From Mycolicibacterium sp. CBMA 226 (lineage in GTDB: Bacteria > Actinomycetota > Actinomycetes > Mycobacteriales > Mycobacteriaceae), in assembly GCF_009729075.1 (NCBI RefSeq), contig NZ_VTGY01000007.1, forward strand, positions 1 to 64,000: a stretch of DNA of 64,000 nucleotides, read 5' to 3'. Below the pieces are notes generated by a model. It had not been told where the DNA came from and searched no databases. It saw only the letters and a program-made list of their open reading frames with translations. Positions 28,277-38,215 of this stretch are shown here, piece after piece. The position numbers and the translations under genes were made by a program. Every line of letters starts with the position of its first letter. Positions within the stretch are counted from its first letter, which is position 1.

Positions 28277-29866
28277 GTGCCAGAGGGACATGAAGCACTT
28301 ACCGAAGACGAGCTGCTGCTGGCCAAGCTCGGATACAGCCAGGAGCTGCAGCGCTCGTGGTCCGGCTTCAGCAACTTCGCCATCTCGTTCTCCATCATCT
28401 CGATCCTCTCGGGATGCTTCACCTCGTTCGGCCTGGGCTGGAACAACGGCGGCCCGGCCGCCATCGCGTGGGGCTGGCCGATCGTCGCGGCCCTCATCCT
28501 CGTCATCGGTCTCTGTATGTCCGAACTGGTGTCCGCATTCCCCACCTCCGGCGGAATCTATTGGTGGGCAGCCAAACTCGGCGGCGCAAAGGCCGGCTTC
28601 TACGCCGGCTGGCTCAACCTCATCGGGCTGGTGGCCATCCTCGCGTCCGTGGCCTACGGCTGCGCGACGTTCATCGACCTCACCTTGGGCACTCTCAGCG
28701 CCGACTGGCTGGCGGGATACAGCCTCACCCGGACTTTCCTCATCTTCGTGGCCATTCTCGGCATCTCAGCACTGATCAACATCTTCTCCAGCCACCTGCT
28801 GGCGATCATCAACAACGTCTCCGTGTGGTGGCACGTCTTCGGCGCGGCCGCCGTCATCGGCGTCCTGATCTTCGTGCCGAGCCACCACGCCAGTTTCTCG
28901 GACGTCTTCGCCAAAACCATCAACAACAGCGGCATGTTCGGCGGCGCCACCTCGGGAGCCGGCTGGCTGCTGGTGGTGCTGCCGATCTCGGTGATTCTCA
29001 CGCAGTACACCATCACCGGCTACGACGCGTCGGCGCACTTGTCGGAGGAGACCAAGAGCGCGGCGGGCGCGGCTGCCAAGGGAATCTGGCGATCCATCTT
29101 CTACTCGGCCGTCGGCGGCTGGGTCCTCTTGCTGGCCTTCCTGTTTGCGGTCCAGGATGCCGACGGGGTCTCCAAGGGCGGCGGCGCGGTGGCCACCATC
29201 TTCAGCCAGGCGATGAGTTCGAAATGGGCGACGCTGGTGCTGTTCATCTCGACGGCCGGCCAGTTCTTCTGCGCCGTCGCCTGCCAGACCAGCGCATCCC
29301 GGATGCTGTTCGCGTTCAGCCGGGACCGCGCGGTACCCGGCCACCGGTGGTGGTCCGAGGTCAACAAGCACCGGGTGCCTACACACAGTGTGACGGTCAC
29401 AGCCGTCGTGGCCGCGGCGTTGACCCTGCCGGCACTGGTCAAGGTCGACATCGGCGGCACGCCCACCCCCGTGGCGTTCTACGCCGTGGTGTCCATCGGC
29501 GTCGTCGGGGTGTACCTGTGCTTCGCGGTGCCGATCTACTACCGCTGGCGCGCCGGCGATGCATTCGAGACGGGCAGCTGGAATCTACGCGGCCACCACC
29601 GCTGGATGGCGCCCGTCGCGCTGGCCGAGATCACGCTCACCTCGATCATCGCGATGTTCCCGACATCGCTGGGCGGGGTGCCGTGGGACCCGAGTTTCGA
29701 GTGGAAGTTCGTCAACTACACCCCGTTGCTGGTCGGTGGTGTCCTGCTGCTGTTGTACATCTACTGGCATGTATCGGTGAAGAACTGGTTCACCGGCCCC
29801 ATCAAGCAGGTCGAGGAACCCGTAGAGCCAACAGCACCGACAGAACCCGCAGAGCCCGTGGGCTGA
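28277..29866 (+). CDS. APC-superfamily amino-acid permease (GABA-permease-like)
   Basis: This 529-residue transporter with about 12 transmembrane helices belongs to the amino acid-polyamine-organocation superfamily, nearest the GABA/choline-permease subgroup. Helix 1 begins SGFSNFAISFSIISILSGCFTSF, helix 3 follows PTSGGIYWWAAKLGG, and a later signature is TGYDASAHLSEETKSA. The C-terminal tail is rich in Glu/Pro/Thr. The start is GTG 28277 with AAGGAGG five bases upstream, although the frame is open much further back. It follows the TAXI gene by 104 bases and may be a regulatory target of the two-component system. The substrate is not proven. Confidence 0.88.
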   Translation: MPEGHEALTEDELLLAKLGYSQELQRSWSGFSNFAISFSIISILSGCFTSFGLGWNNGGPAAIAWGWPIVAALILVIGLCMSELVSAFPTSGGIYWWAAKLGGAKAGFYAGWLNLIGLVAILASVAYGCATFIDLTLGTLSADWLAGYSLTRTFLIFVAILGISALINIFSSHLLAIINNVSVWWHVFGAAAVIGVLIFVPSHHASFSDVFAKTINNSGMFGGATSGAGWLLVVLPISVILTQYTITGYDASAHLSEETKSAAGAAAKGIWRSIFYSAVGGWVLLLAFLFAVQDADGVSKGGGAVATIFSQAMSSKWATLVLFISTAGQFFCAVACQTSASRMLFAFSRDRAVPGHRWWSEVNKHRVPTHSVTVTAVVAAALTLPALVKVDIGGTPTPVAFYAVVSIGVVGVYLCFAVPIYYRWRAGDAFETGSWNLRGHHRWMAPVALAEITLTSIIAMFPTSLGGVPWDPSFEWKFVNYTPLLVGGVLLLLYIYWHVSVKNWFTGPIKQVEEPVEPTAPTEPAEPVG

Positions 29867-29875
29867 GCGAGCTGA

Positions 29876-31396
29876 TCACGGGAGCAAGCTGCCCCCGATA
29901 ACCGGCCGCGGCGGCGCGCCGGATTCGACGAGCTTCAGCACAGCGTCGATGTCCGCGTGTGCGGCAAGCAGATCGGCCATGACGTCGAGCTGTGCGTCCC
30001 GCAGTGCCGCGACGTCGACGTCGTCGGCCACCACGAATCCATCCCGGCCGCAGTTCGCCGCCACCTCGGTGAGCCAGGACCGGCGCACGGTGTCGTTGTC
30101 CAGCAGTCCGTGCCAGTGGGTGCCGTACACCTGTCCCCTCCGGATCCCGACCCCCAGCCAGTCCGGTTCCGCGCACCGCGCGACCCGGCCATGGTGAATC
30201 TCGTAGCCGTACAACGGTTTATCCCAGTGCTTCAGGGTCTTGTCCCGGTCGAATTCGATGTCCGCGTCGAGCAAGCCCAGGCCGGGAACCTGGCCGGCGC
30301 CGGACTCGACGGTGTCGCGGATCGTCGTGCAGAGCATCTGGAACCCGCCACACACGCCCAGCACGGCACGACCGGACCGGGCATGCGCCACAACGGCTTC
30401 CGCGAGTCCGCGGTCACGCAGCCAGTTCAGGTCGGAGACCGTCGCCTTGCTGCCGGGCAGCACCACGACATCGGCACCCGGGAGTTCGGCCGCGGTGTCG
30501 ACCCAGCGCACCTGCACCCCGGGCTCGCACGCGAGGGCCTCGATGTCGGTGGAGTTCGAAATTCGGGGCAACCGTACCGCCGCGACGGTGAGGACATCGG
30601 GTCCACGCGGCGCCTTCGGCCGGCCCAGCTGCCCCCGCGGCGTCACCGACAGCGAGTCCTCGGCGTCGAGCCACAGGTCGTCGCAGTACGGAATCACGCC
30701 GTAGGTCGGGCGTCTGGTGAGCGATTCCAGTTGCTGCAGACCGGGTTCCAGCAACGCCGGGTCGCCGCGGAACTTGTTGACCAGGAACCCGGCGATCAGC
30801 TTCTGGTCCGCGGGCTCGAGCACCGCCACGGTGCCGTACAGGTGTGCCAGCAGCCCGCCCCGGTCGATGTCGCCGACGACGAGCACCGGCAGGTTCGCGG
30901 CGCGCGCCAGTCCCATGTTGGCCACGTCGGTGGCCCGTAGGTTGATCTCGGCGGGCGAGCCCGCGCCCTCACAGATCACCACGTCGAATTCGGCTCGCAG
31001 TGCGGCCAATTCGTCGGCGACCACGGTGGCCAGCTGGGTGCGGCGGGTGAAATAGTCCCCCGCCGCCACTGTTCCGGAGACGACGCCGCGCACCACGAGC
31101 TGCGAGGTACGGTCCCCGCCAGGCTTGAGCAGGATCGGGTTGAACCGCACGCTCGGCGCCAACCCGGCCGCGCGGGCCTGCATCGCCTGTGCCCGGCCGA
31201 TCTCACCGCCCTCGACCGTCACGGCCGAGTTGTTGGACATGTTCTGCGCCTTGAACGGCGCGACCCGAACGCCCGTGCGCGCCAGCAGCCGGCACAGGCC
31301 GGCCACCACCATCGACTTACCGGCGTCCGACGTAGTGCCGGCGACAAGCAGTGCCCCGCCAACCTGCCGAGCAGACGTGAAATCCCCCGAATTCAT
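29876..31396 (-). CDS. cobQ: Cobyric acid synthase
   Basis: This enzyme amidates the b, d, e and g side chains of adenosylcobyrinate diamide to give cobyric acid. The 506-residue protein has the ATPase P-loop [14 protein letters not shown] (about 17-30), [27 protein letters not shown] and [13 protein letters not shown], and a C-terminal glutaminase domain with [11 protein letters not shown] (nucleophile Cys) and a His in YGTHWHGLL. The only usable start is ATG 31396, which sits in the loop of a long inverted repeat and has no visible ribosome-binding site. It is away from the other cob genes of the window and 40 bases after mapB. Confidence 0.95.
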   Translation of the reverse strand: MNSGDFTSARQVGGALLVAGTTSDAGKSMVVAGLCRLLARTGVRVAPFKAQNMSNNSAVTVEGGEIGRAQAMQARAAGLAPSVRFNPILLKPGGDRTSQLVVRGVVSGTVAAGDYFTRRTQLATVVADELAALRAEFDVVICEGAGSPAEINLRATDVANMGLARAANLPVLVVGDIDRGGLLAHLYGTVAVLEPADQKLIAGFLVNKFRGDPALLEPGLQQLESLTRRPTYGVIPYCDDLWLDAEDSLSVTPRGQLGRPKAPRGPDVLTVAAVRLPRISNSTDIEALACEPGVQVRWVDTAAELPGADVVVLPGSKATVSDLNWLRDRGLAEAVVAHARSGRAVLGVCGGFQMLCTTIRDTVESGAGQVPGLGLLDADIEFDRDKTLKHWDKPLYGYEIHHGRVARCAEPDWLGVGIRRGQVYGTHWHGLLDNDTVRRSWLTEVAANCGRDGFVVADDVDVAALRDAQLDVMADLLAAHADIDAVLKLVESGAPPRPVIGGSLLP

Positions 31397-31425
31397 CGAA
31401 ATTTGGGGGTTTTCGCGTCTGCTCG
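31368..31425. promoter_or_regulatory. 26-bp imperfect inverted repeat with the cobQ start codon in its loop
   Basis: The left arm (31368-31393) and right arm (31400-31425) match at 23 of 26 positions when one is reverse-complemented. The core is five C/G pairs flanked by AT-rich steps, and the outer part begins CGAGCAGACG. The six-base loop contains CAT, the reverse complement of the cobQ ATG. The element lies between the mapB stop (31437) and the cobQ reading frame and covers the first nine cobQ codons. It could be a terminator after mapB, a translation-control hairpin for cobQ, or both. Confidence 0.7.
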
Positions 31426-31436
31426 CGGGAGAACTG

Positions 31437-32294
31437 TCACGGCAGGGTCAGGATTTCGGCGCCGTCGTCGGTCACCACGAGGGTGTGCTCGAACTGCGCC
31501 GTCCACTTCTTGTCCACGGTCGCGACGGTCCAGTCGTCGTCCCAGATTTCGTAGTCCAGCGAGCCGAGGTTGATCATCGGCTCGATGGTGAAGGTCATGC
31601 CGGGCTCCAGCACGGTCTCGACATCGGGCTTGTCGTAGTGCAGCACGATCAGGCCGTTGTGGAACGTCTCACCGATGCCGTGCCCGGTGAAATCCCGAAC
31701 CACGTTGTAGCCGAACCGGTTTGCGTACGATTCGATGACCCGGCCGATCACCGACAGCTGCCGTCCCGGCTTGACGGCCTTGATGGCCCGCATGGTGGCT
31801 TCGTGGGTGCGTTCGACAAGCAGCCGGTGCTCCTCGGATACGTCGCCGGCGAGGAAGGTGGCGTTGGTGTCGCCGTGCACACCGTCCTTGTAGGCCGTGA
31901 CGTCGATGTTGACGATGTCACCGTCCTGGATCACCGTCGAGTCGGGGATGCCGTGGCAGATGATCTCGTTCAGCGAAGTGCAGCAGGACTTCGGAAAACC
32001 CTTGTAGCCCAGCGTCGACGGGTAGGCGCCGTGGTCGAGCATGTACTCGTGCGCCACCCGGTCCAGATGGTCGGTGGTGACGCCGGGTGCGACGGCCTTA
32101 CCGGCCTCGGCGAGCGCCTGGGCCGCGATGCGGCCGGCGATGCGCATCTTCTCGATGACCTCGGGGGTCTGCACCCATGGCTCGCTGCCTTCGCGCACCG
32201 TCGGCTTCCACGCGTACTCCGGACGCGGGATCGACTTGGGCACAGGCAGGGTCGGAGAAACCTCGCCGGGACGAAGCGCGGTACGAGCAGACAT
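31437..32294 (-). CDS. mapB: Methionine aminopeptidase, type I with N-terminal extension (MapB-like)
   Basis: This metalloenzyme removes the initiator methionine from nascent proteins. The 285 residues equal the mycobacterial MapB length. The N-terminal 40 residues include the Pro-rich linker ([11 protein letters not shown]) typical of this subgroup. The metal ligands fall in [19 protein letters not shown] (two Asp), GHGIGETFH (His), FTIEPM (Glu) and FEHTLVV (Glu). It is transcribed toward cobQ with 40 bases between, most of it inverted repeat. Confidence 0.96.
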   Translation of the reverse strand: MSARTALRPGEVSPTLPVPKSIPRPEYAWKPTVREGSEPWVQTPEVIEKMRIAGRIAAQALAEAGKAVAPGVTTDHLDRVAHEYMLDHGAYPSTLGYKGFPKSCCTSLNEIICHGIPDSTVIQDGDIVNIDVTAYKDGVHGDTNATFLAGDVSEEHRLLVERTHEATMRAIKAVKPGRQLSVIGRVIESYANRFGYNVVRDFTGHGIGETFHNGLIVLHYDKPDVETVLEPGMTFTIEPMINLGSLDYEIWDDDWTVATVDKKWTAQFEHTLVVTDDGAEILTLP

Positions 32295-32319
32295 CGTCCC
32301 AGCTTAGCGAGCGCCGCGG

Positions 32320-32901
32320 CTAGCGGTCGCCGCGGCGCAGCCACGTCCGGCGCGGACCGCGGATGTCGACCGAGCCGAAGACCACCCGCCCGGTCAGGAT
32401 GACGTGCGGGGTGCCGTCCGCGGGCGCGTCCTTGCGATGGTCGGTGGCGCTGCCGACGGCCACCTCGACGTCGTCGATGGACGCGCTGGCGCCGTCGGGC
32501 AACCGGAGGTCCAGGGAGCTGAACTTGAGATCGAGTTCGATGACCACGATGGGTCCACCGAACCGCGCGCGGGTCAGGTCCAGGTCGATCGAGCCGACGC
32601 GGCGGACCAGCGCGAGCCGGGTCGGCACGACCCACTCCCCCTGCCGTTTCAGTGACCCCATGACCCCGCGCAGCTCGACGCGGTCGGTCGAGCCGGTCAC
32701 GATGGCGTTGGGCGCCGGTAGATCACCGACCAGGACGGCCAGTTCGCCCTGCTGACGGGCGAGCGCCACCAGCGCGGACCGCTCGGAGAACTCGTCCATG
32801 TCGATGAGCCCCAGGGCCACCGCGTTGTGCAGGCGCCGGAGGGTGCCGTTGCGGTCGGCGTCGGATACGCGCAGAACCGCGATCTCGTCGCTGTTGGTCA
32901 T
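32320..32901 (-). CDS. DUF1707 domain protein with LiaF-like C-terminus
   Basis: This 193-residue protein starts with a DUF1707 domain (LRVSDADRNGTLRRLHNAVALGLIDMDEFSER, about 10-60), a short helical module widespread in actinobacteria. A C-terminal half follows that resembles the beta-strand cell-wall-active-antibiotic-response (LiaF-like) domain (VGSIDLDLTRARFGGPIVVIEL, then VFGSVDIRGPRR). No transmembrane segment is seen. It lies between the penicillin-binding lipoprotein gene (13 bases upstream) and mapB (25 bases downstream), suggesting a shared transcript and perhaps an envelope-stress role (inference). Confidence 0.82.
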   Translation of the reverse strand: MTNSDEIAVLRVSDADRNGTLRRLHNAVALGLIDMDEFSERSALVALARQQGELAVLVGDLPAPNAIVTGSTDRVELRGVMGSLKRQGEWVVPTRLALVRRVGSIDLDLTRARFGGPIVVIELDLKFSSLDLRLPDGASASIDDVEVAVGSATDHRKDAPADGTPHVILTGRVVFGSVDIRGPRRTWLRRGDR

Positions 32902-32914
32902 CCAAACAGGCTAC

Positions 32915-34729
32915 TCAGGCCAGGTAATCGGGCGGCAATCCCTTGAGCATGTCTCGGCACATCCGGACCGCGGTTTCCGAGCTGCCACCCCCGACGACCA
33001 GTGCCGCGAAGGCCATGTCGCCGCGGTAACCGGCGAACCAGGCATGCGATCCGCCCTGGAATTCGGCCTCACCGGTCTTGCCGCGGACGTCGCCGCTGCT
33101 GCGCAGATCCTTGGCCGTGCCGTTGGTCACCACCAGCTGCATCATGGGCCGCAGGGCGTCGAGCATCTTCGGCGTGATGGGCGCGGTGTTCCCGGACACC
33201 GTGGTGGGGCGGCCCTCGATCAGCTGCGGCAGCGGGGTTCGCCCGGCCGCGACGGTCGCCGCCGCCAGTGCCATGCCGAACGGACTGACCAGCACCTTGC
33301 CCTGGCCGAAGCCGTCCTCGGTGCGTTCGGCGAGATTGACCGTCGGCGGCACGTGCCCGGTGACGGTGTCGATGCCGGCGACCTGGTAGTCGGCGCCGAT
33401 GCCGTACTGGGCGGCAGCATTGGTCAGTGCCCGCGGCGGCATCCGGCTGGCCAGCTCGGCGAAGGTCGTGTTGCACGAGTTCGCGAAGGCCCTGGACATG
33501 GGGACGACACCGAGGTCGAAGCGGTCGTAGTTCGGGATGGTGCGCTGCCCGATGTCGATGGTGCCGGGGCAGCCCAGCAGCGTGTTGGGCCCGGCCATGT
33601 CGGTTTCGATGGCGGCACCGGCGGTGATCATCTTGAACGTCGAGCCAGGTGGGTACAGGCCCATGGTGGCGGTCGGGCCGTCCGCGTCGGCCGCCGCGTT
33701 CTGCGCGACCGCCAGGATTTCACCGGTGGACGGCTTGATCGCGACGATCATCGCCTTGCGTCCCACCATGTTCACCGCATCCTGGGCGGCGTTCTGCACG
33801 TTGCGGTCCAGGCTGATGGTGACCGACGGGGCCGGCTTGCCCGGCACCTCGTTGAGGACGTCGATGTCGGCGCCGTTCTGGTTGACGCTGACGACGCGCC
33901 AGCCGGGCTGTCCGACCAGCTGATCGGACACCTGCTTCTTGACCTCGTTGACGATCGCCGGCGCGAACCGCGGGTCGGTGGGCACCATCTCCGGCTGCGG
34001 GGTGATCACCACGCCCGGCAGATGGGCGAGCGCCCCCGAGACCTTGTCGTTGTCCTCGCGGCGCAGGGTGATCAGGTTCAGCGGGCCGGTGGACGAGCTG
34101 GCCTGTTCGGCGAGCCGCTGGGCATCCATGGTGTTGTCGAACTGCCGCAGCACGTCGGCGACCACGCGCGACGTCCGCATCAGGTCACCGGCGGCGGACC
34201 GGGCGTTCAGCGCATAGTTGTAGTGGTACCCGGGTACCAGAACGTTGCTGCCGCCGAGCTCGTTCACCGAGGCCCGCACGGGCTGGTCGGCCCGCAACTG
34301 GAAGCTCTGATGCTCGCCCAGGTTGGGGTGCAAATCCGTACTGCCCCAACGGATTTGCCACCGGCCGTCCTGACGGATCATGTTGAGCTGGCCGGTATAG
34401 GCCCAGGTGCGGTCCTTCGGCAGATGCCACGTGTACCGGTAGGTGATCTTGCCGGTGTCCTGGGTGTACTTCGAGCCGAGCACCTGTGCGTCGAGCGTGG
34501 TCGCCTGCAGGCCCGACCAGGCCTGGTTGATCGCGGTGCGCGCGTCATTGGGTTTGTCGGCCAGGTCCGCGGCGGCACCGGTGTCGCCCCGGCCCAGAGC
34601 GGCGAAGAACGCCTGCGCGGTCGGTTCGGGACCATTGGGCTTCGGGGTGCAGGCCGTCATCGCTCCTGCGACCGCCACGACCGACAACAACGCGGCCGTG
34701 CGTGATACGGATGTTGTGTGCGTTGCCAT
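32915..34729 (-). CDS. Penicillin-binding lipoprotein (class B-like transpeptidase, Rv2864c-like)
   Basis: This 604-residue peptidoglycan transpeptidase is predicted to be lipid-anchored: the signal peptide ends in MTAC (Cys27). An NTF2-like MecA_N domain covers about 34-150, a dimerisation/linker region about 155-300, and the transpeptidase domain about 315-600. The active-site motifs are intact: Ser363-x-x-Lys366 in PPGSTFKM, Ser418-Cys-Asn420, and Lys551-Thr-Gly553. The length matches M. tuberculosis Rv2864c. The start is ATG 34729; the frame is open 30 codons upstream, but the signal peptide fixes the choice. No ribosome-binding site is evident. Confidence 0.93.
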   Translation of the reverse strand: MATHTTSVSRTAALLSVVAVAGAMTACTPKPNGPEPTAQAFFAALGRGDTGAAADLADKPNDARTAINQAWSGLQATTLDAQVLGSKYTQDTGKITYRYTWHLPKDRTWAYTGQLNMIRQDGRWQIRWGSTDLHPNLGEHQSFQLRADQPVRASVNELGGSNVLVPGYHYNYALNARSAAGDLMRTSRVVADVLRQFDNTMDAQRLAEQASSSTGPLNLITLRREDNDKVSGALAHLPGVVITPQPEMVPTDPRFAPAIVNEVKKQVSDQLVGQPGWRVVSVNQNGADIDVLNEVPGKPAPSVTISLDRNVQNAAQDAVNMVGRKAMIVAIKPSTGEILAVAQNAAADADGPTATMGLYPPGSTFKMITAGAAIETDMAGPNTLLGCPGTIDIGQRTIPNYDRFDLGVVPMSRAFANSCNTTFAELASRMPPRALTNAAAQYGIGADYQVAGIDTVTGHVPPTVNLAERTEDGFGQGKVLVSPFGMALAAATVAAGRTPLPQLIEGRPTTVSGNTAPITPKMLDALRPMMQLVVTNGTAKDLRSSGDVRGKTGEAEFQGGSHAWFAGYRGDMAFAALVVGGGSSETAVRMCRDMLKGLPPDYLA

Positions 34730-34876
34730 TGGGACTGATGTTAGAAGTGTGACAACCGGGTCCGGCGGAGGCACACCGAGACGCAACCGTGACAGTTTTG
34801 TGAGATCCGCGAACCGCATTCGTCCGGTCCGTCGACCCGCACCATTTCGCAGAGGTTCAGGGCCGCTCGTGAGCCG

Positions 34877-35731
34877 TCAGTCCAGCAACACCGTCGCGTA
34901 CGTGCCCAACTGGCTGAACCCGATGCGCCGGTAGATCGCCCGGGCCGGGGCGTTGAAATCGTTGACGTAGAGGCTGGCCGTCCGCCCGCTGCGCAGCACC
35001 GCGGACACCAAGGTCGCGGTGCCCGCCGCACCAAGGCCGCGTCCACGCCAGTCCGGATGCACCCAGACGCCCTGGATCTGACCGACGCGCGACGTCTGGG
35101 CGCCGATCTCGGCCTTGAACACGACCTGGCCGTCCTCGAACCGCGCCCAGGCCCGGCCGGCGGCGATCAGCCCCGCCAGCCGACGACGATAGCCGCGGCC
35201 ACCATCGCCCATACGCGGGTCGACCCCCACCTCGCCGATGAACATGTCCACTGCCGCAACGACGTACGCGTCGAGCTCGTCCATCCGGACCGGCCGTACC
35301 GCGGCGTCGAGCGCGCACTGCGGGGCGTTGGACAACGTCAGGAGCGGCTGGCAGTCCCGGACCTCGCGGGCCGGGCCCCATACCTGGGCCAGTTGCTGCC
35401 ACATCGGCAGCACCAACTCGGCGCGACCCACCAACGACGAACACCGCCGCGGCGCACTCATCACCTTGTCGGCGAACACCATCATGTCGGCCGCGGTGCC
35501 CCGCATCGGGATCAGATTCACCCCCGCGAAACACAGTGACTCGGTGGGCACGCTGCGGGTCCACAGCTCACCACCGATCGTCACCGGATCGAGGCCGTGA
35601 TCGCCGACCCTGGCCGCCACCATGCACGTGCCGACCGGATCCTCGTCGAAGACCTGCTGCACCTGGGCGACTTCGCGCACCACAGATATCCGGCGCGCAT
35701 CAGCGATCCGGAACAGTGGAGGTGCCGACAT
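34877..35731 (-). CDS. DUF4081/GNAT acetyltransferase (Rv2867c-like)
   Basis: This 284-residue protein has two parts. The N-terminal DUF4081 region (about 1-140) is itself a degenerate GNAT-like fold. The C-terminal GNAT domain has the acetyl-CoA-binding loop IQGVWVHPDWRGRGLGAAGTATL (about 218-240) and SLYVNDFNAPARAIYRRIGF near the end. The acetyl acceptor is not known. It lies 72 bases after ispG, in the same place as in M. tuberculosis, and probably belongs to the dxr-rip1-ispG transcription unit. Confidence 0.88.
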   Translation of the reverse strand: MSAPPLFRIADARRISVVREVAQVQQVFDEDPVGTCMVAARVGDHGLDPVTIGGELWTRSVPTESLCFAGVNLIPMRGTAADMMVFADKVMSAPRRCSSLVGRAELVLPMWQQLAQVWGPAREVRDCQPLLTLSNAPQCALDAAVRPVRMDELDAYVVAAVDMFIGEVGVDPRMGDGGRGYRRRLAGLIAAGRAWARFEDGQVVFKAEIGAQTSRVGQIQGVWVHPDWRGRGLGAAGTATLVSAVLRSGRTASLYVNDFNAPARAIYRRIGFSQLGTYATVLLD

Positions 35732-35803
35732 TCACCGACCTTCTGTGCGTGTGACCTGGTTTGGCATCGGGGTCAGTCCGTGACCGCGATCACAAGACTG
35801 TGC

Positions 35804-36970
35804 TCAGCTTACGGTTACGACGGGCGAACCGCTCGCATCAGTGCCGGACTCGGCCGCGATTCGCATGGCCTCTTCGATCAGGGTCTCGACGATCTGCGAC
35901 TCGGGGACCGTCTTGATCACCTCGCCGCGCACGAAAATCTGGCCCTTGCCGTTGCCGGACGCCACGCCGAGGTCTGCTTCGCGGGCCTCGCCCGGCCCGT
36001 TGACGACGCAGCCCATGACCGCGACGCGCAGCGGCACGTCGAGCCCGTCGAGGCCCGCCGTCACCGCGTTCGCGAGCTTGTAGACGTCCACCTGGGCACG
36101 GCCGCAGGACGGGCAGGACACGATCTCCAGGCCGCGCGGCCGCAGGTTCAGCGACTCCAGAATCTGGTTGCCGACCTTGACCTCTTCCACCGGCGGCGCG
36201 GACAGCGACACCCGGATGGTGTCGCCGATGCCCTCGCTCAGCAGCGCCCCGAACGCGACGGCGCTCTTGATGGTGCCCTGGAACGCCGGACCGGCCTCGG
36301 TGACGCCGAGGTGCAGCGGGTAGTCGCACTTGGCGGCGAGCTGGCGGTAGGCCTCGACCATGATCACCGGATCGTTGTGCTTGACGCTGATCTTGATGTC
36401 ACCGAAGCCGTGCTCCTCGAACAACGAGGCCTCCCACAGCGCCGATTCGACGAGCGCCTCCGGCGTGGCCTTGCCGTACTTCTCGAGCAACCGCGGGTCG
36501 AGCGAACCGGCGTTGACGCCGATGCGGATCGGGATGCCCGCAGCACCGGCGGCCTTGGCGACTTCCTTCACCCGGCCGTCGAACTCCTTGATGTTGCCCG
36601 GGTTCACGCGCACCGCGGCGCAGCCGGCGTCGATGGCCGCGAAGATGTACTTGGGCTGGAAGTGAATGTCGGCGATCACCGGGATCTGGCTGTGGCGGGC
36701 GATCTCGGCCAGCGCGTCGGCGTCTTCCTGTCGCGGACAGGCCACGCGGACGATGTCGCAACCCGACGCGGTCAGCTCGGCGATCTGCTGCAGCGTGGCA
36801 TTCACATCGTGGGTCTTCGTGGTGCACATCGACTGCACGGCGATCGGGTAGTCGCTGCCGATGCCGACGTCGCGCACCATCAGCTGACGCGTCTGGCGGC
36901 GCGGCGCGAGGGTGGGCGGGGCCGGGGGTTCACTTCCGACGCCCGGCATACCCAAACCGATGGAGGTCAT
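35804..36970 (-). CDS. ispG: 4-hydroxy-3-methylbut-2-en-1-yl diphosphate synthase
   Basis: This is the penultimate enzyme of the MEP isoprenoid pathway, converting MEcPP to HMBPP with a [4Fe-4S] cluster. The 388-residue protein shows [24 protein letters not shown] near the start, a TIM-barrel middle with [15 protein letters not shown], and the cluster Cys residues in [12 protein letters not shown] and [13 protein letters not shown] use ATG 36970; a GTG one codon upstream is equally placed for the GGAG site, which overlaps the rip1 stop. The order dxr-rip1-ispG is the standard mycobacterial arrangement. Confidence 0.96.
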   Translation of the reverse strand: MTSIGLGMPGVGSEPPAPPTLAPRRQTRQLMVRDVGIGSDYPIAVQSMCTTKTHDVNATLQQIAELTASGCDIVRVACPRQEDADALAEIARHSQIPVIADIHFQPKYIFAAIDAGCAAVRVNPGNIKEFDGRVKEVAKAAGAAGIPIRIGVNAGSLDPRLLEKYGKATPEALVESALWEASLFEEHGFGDIKISVKHNDPVIMVEAYRQLAAKCDYPLHLGVTEAGPAFQGTIKSAVAFGALLSEGIGDTIRVSLSAPPVEEVKVGNQILESLNLRPRGLEIVSCPSCGRAQVDVYKLANAVTAGLDGLDVPLRVAVMGCVVNGPGEAREADLGVASGNGKGQIFVRGEVIKTVPESQIVETLIEEAMRIAAESGTDASGSPVVTVS

Positions 36971-36979
36971 CACGGTCTC

Positions 36980-38215
36980 CTACTGGAAGATTCGAATGGG
37001 GTTCACAAGGTCAGCCGTCACGGTCAGCAGCATGTAGCCACCGATCACGACCAGCACCACGTACGTGGCCGGCATCAGCTTGAGGTAGTTCACCGGCGCC
37101 GCGGCGACTTTGCCGCGGGACGCGCGAATCATATTGCGCAGCTTCTCGAACACCGCGACCGCGATGTGCCCGCCGTCGAACGGCAGCAGCGGCAGCAGGT
37201 TCACCGCACCCAGGACGAAGTTCAGCTGCGCGAGGAAGAACCAGAACATCACCCACAACCCGTGGTCGACGGTGTCGCCGCCGATGATGCTGGCCCCGAC
37301 CACGCTGATGGGGGTCTCCTTGTCGCGCTCGCCGCCACCGATCGAATGGATCAGCGCACCGACCTTGGTCGGAATCTTCGCCAGCGACTTGCCGAGTTCG
37401 ACGGCCAGATCACCGGTGAAGGAGAAGGTCGCGGGCACCGCGGTCAGCACGTTGTACTGCGTCGGCCCGGGCTGTGGCGCAGCGGTGACGCCGATGGCGC
37501 CGACCTGTGTCGCCGTCGCGGCTTCCTTGTCGGTGAAGCGCTGGGTCTGCTCGACGTTGACGGTGGTGGTGAAGGTCTGGCCGCCGCGTTCGTAGACGAC
37601 TGGGACGGTGCCGCTGAGTCCGCGGATGGCCTTCGCCATCTCCTCGAACGTGCTCACCGGCTTGTCGCCGACCTTGACCACGGTGTCCCCGGCCTTCAGC
37701 CCGGCCGCCGCGGCGGGGCCGGCCCCCGGATGCGGGCACGGACCGAAGGGGTTGTCCCCCGTCTTGGCGATTTGCGGTGCCACACAAGCGGTCTCGCCGA
37801 TGACGGCGGTGGTTGCCGGGTGCAAGTTGGGCAGGCCCCACGTCACAGCGATGCCGTAGATCAGCACCAGTCCGATGACGAAATTCATCGCGGGCCCGGC
37901 GAACAGCACGGCGACGCGCTTCCAGACCTTCTGCTTGTACATCGCATAGGGCTCGTCCTGCGGCGCGATCTCGTCGACCGACGTCATGCCCGCGATGTCG
38001 CAGAAGCCACCCAGTGGCACGGCCTTGAGGCCGTATTCGGTGGTGCCGAGCCGGTTGGGCCGGTGCGTGGACCATAGCGTCGGGCCGAAGCCGACGAAGT
38101 ACCGCCGGACCTTCATTCCGGTGGCCCGGGCCACCCACATGTGGCCGCACTCGTGCAGGGCCACCGACACCAGAATGGCCAGCGCGAAGAGCGCAATGCC
38201 GATCACGAACATCAT
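36980..38215 (-). CDS. rip1: Site-2 intramembrane metalloprotease (Rip1/RseP family)
   Basis: This membrane-embedded zinc protease cleaves anti-sigma factors and other membrane substrates after a first cut. The 411-residue protein has the zinc motif His21-Glu22-x-x-His25 in [10 protein letters not shown], a single PDZ domain (about 165-250, [18 protein letters not shown]), and the second signature [12 protein letters not shown] (about 340-351), with four transmembrane helices. The start ATG overlaps the dxr stop (ATGA); the frame is open further upstream, but only this start gives the usual N-terminus. Confidence 0.95.
   Translation of the reverse strand: MMFVIGIALFALAILVSVALHECGHMWVARATGMKVRRYFVGFGPTLWSTHRPNRLGTTEYGLKAVPLGGFCDIAGMTSVDEIAPQDEPYAMYKQKVWKRVAVLFAGPAMNFVIGLVLIYGIAVTWGLPNLHPATTAVIGETACVAPQIAKTGDNPFGPCPHPGAGPAAAAGLKAGDTVVKVGDKPVSTFEEMAKAIRGLSGTVPVVYERGGQTFTTTVNVEQTQRFTDKEAATATQVGAIGVTAAPQPGPTQYNVLTAVPATFSFTGDLAVELGKSLAKIPTKVGALIHSIGGGERDKETPISVVGASIIGGDTVDHGLWVMFWFFLAQLNFVLGAVNLLPLLPFDGGHIAVAVFEKLRNMIRASRGKVAAAPVNYLKLMPATYVVLVVIGGYMLLTVTADLVNPIRIFQ

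Noticed and set aside
32798..34705. 635-codon open frame opposite the penicillin-binding lipoprotein gene
   Set aside because: The opposite strand has intact transpeptidase motifs; this frame has low-complexity Arg/Gly/His sequence typical of antisense shadows.
35597..38077. 826-codon open frame opposite ispG and rip1
   Set aside because: It spans two clear genes in antisense and contains no domain I can recognise.
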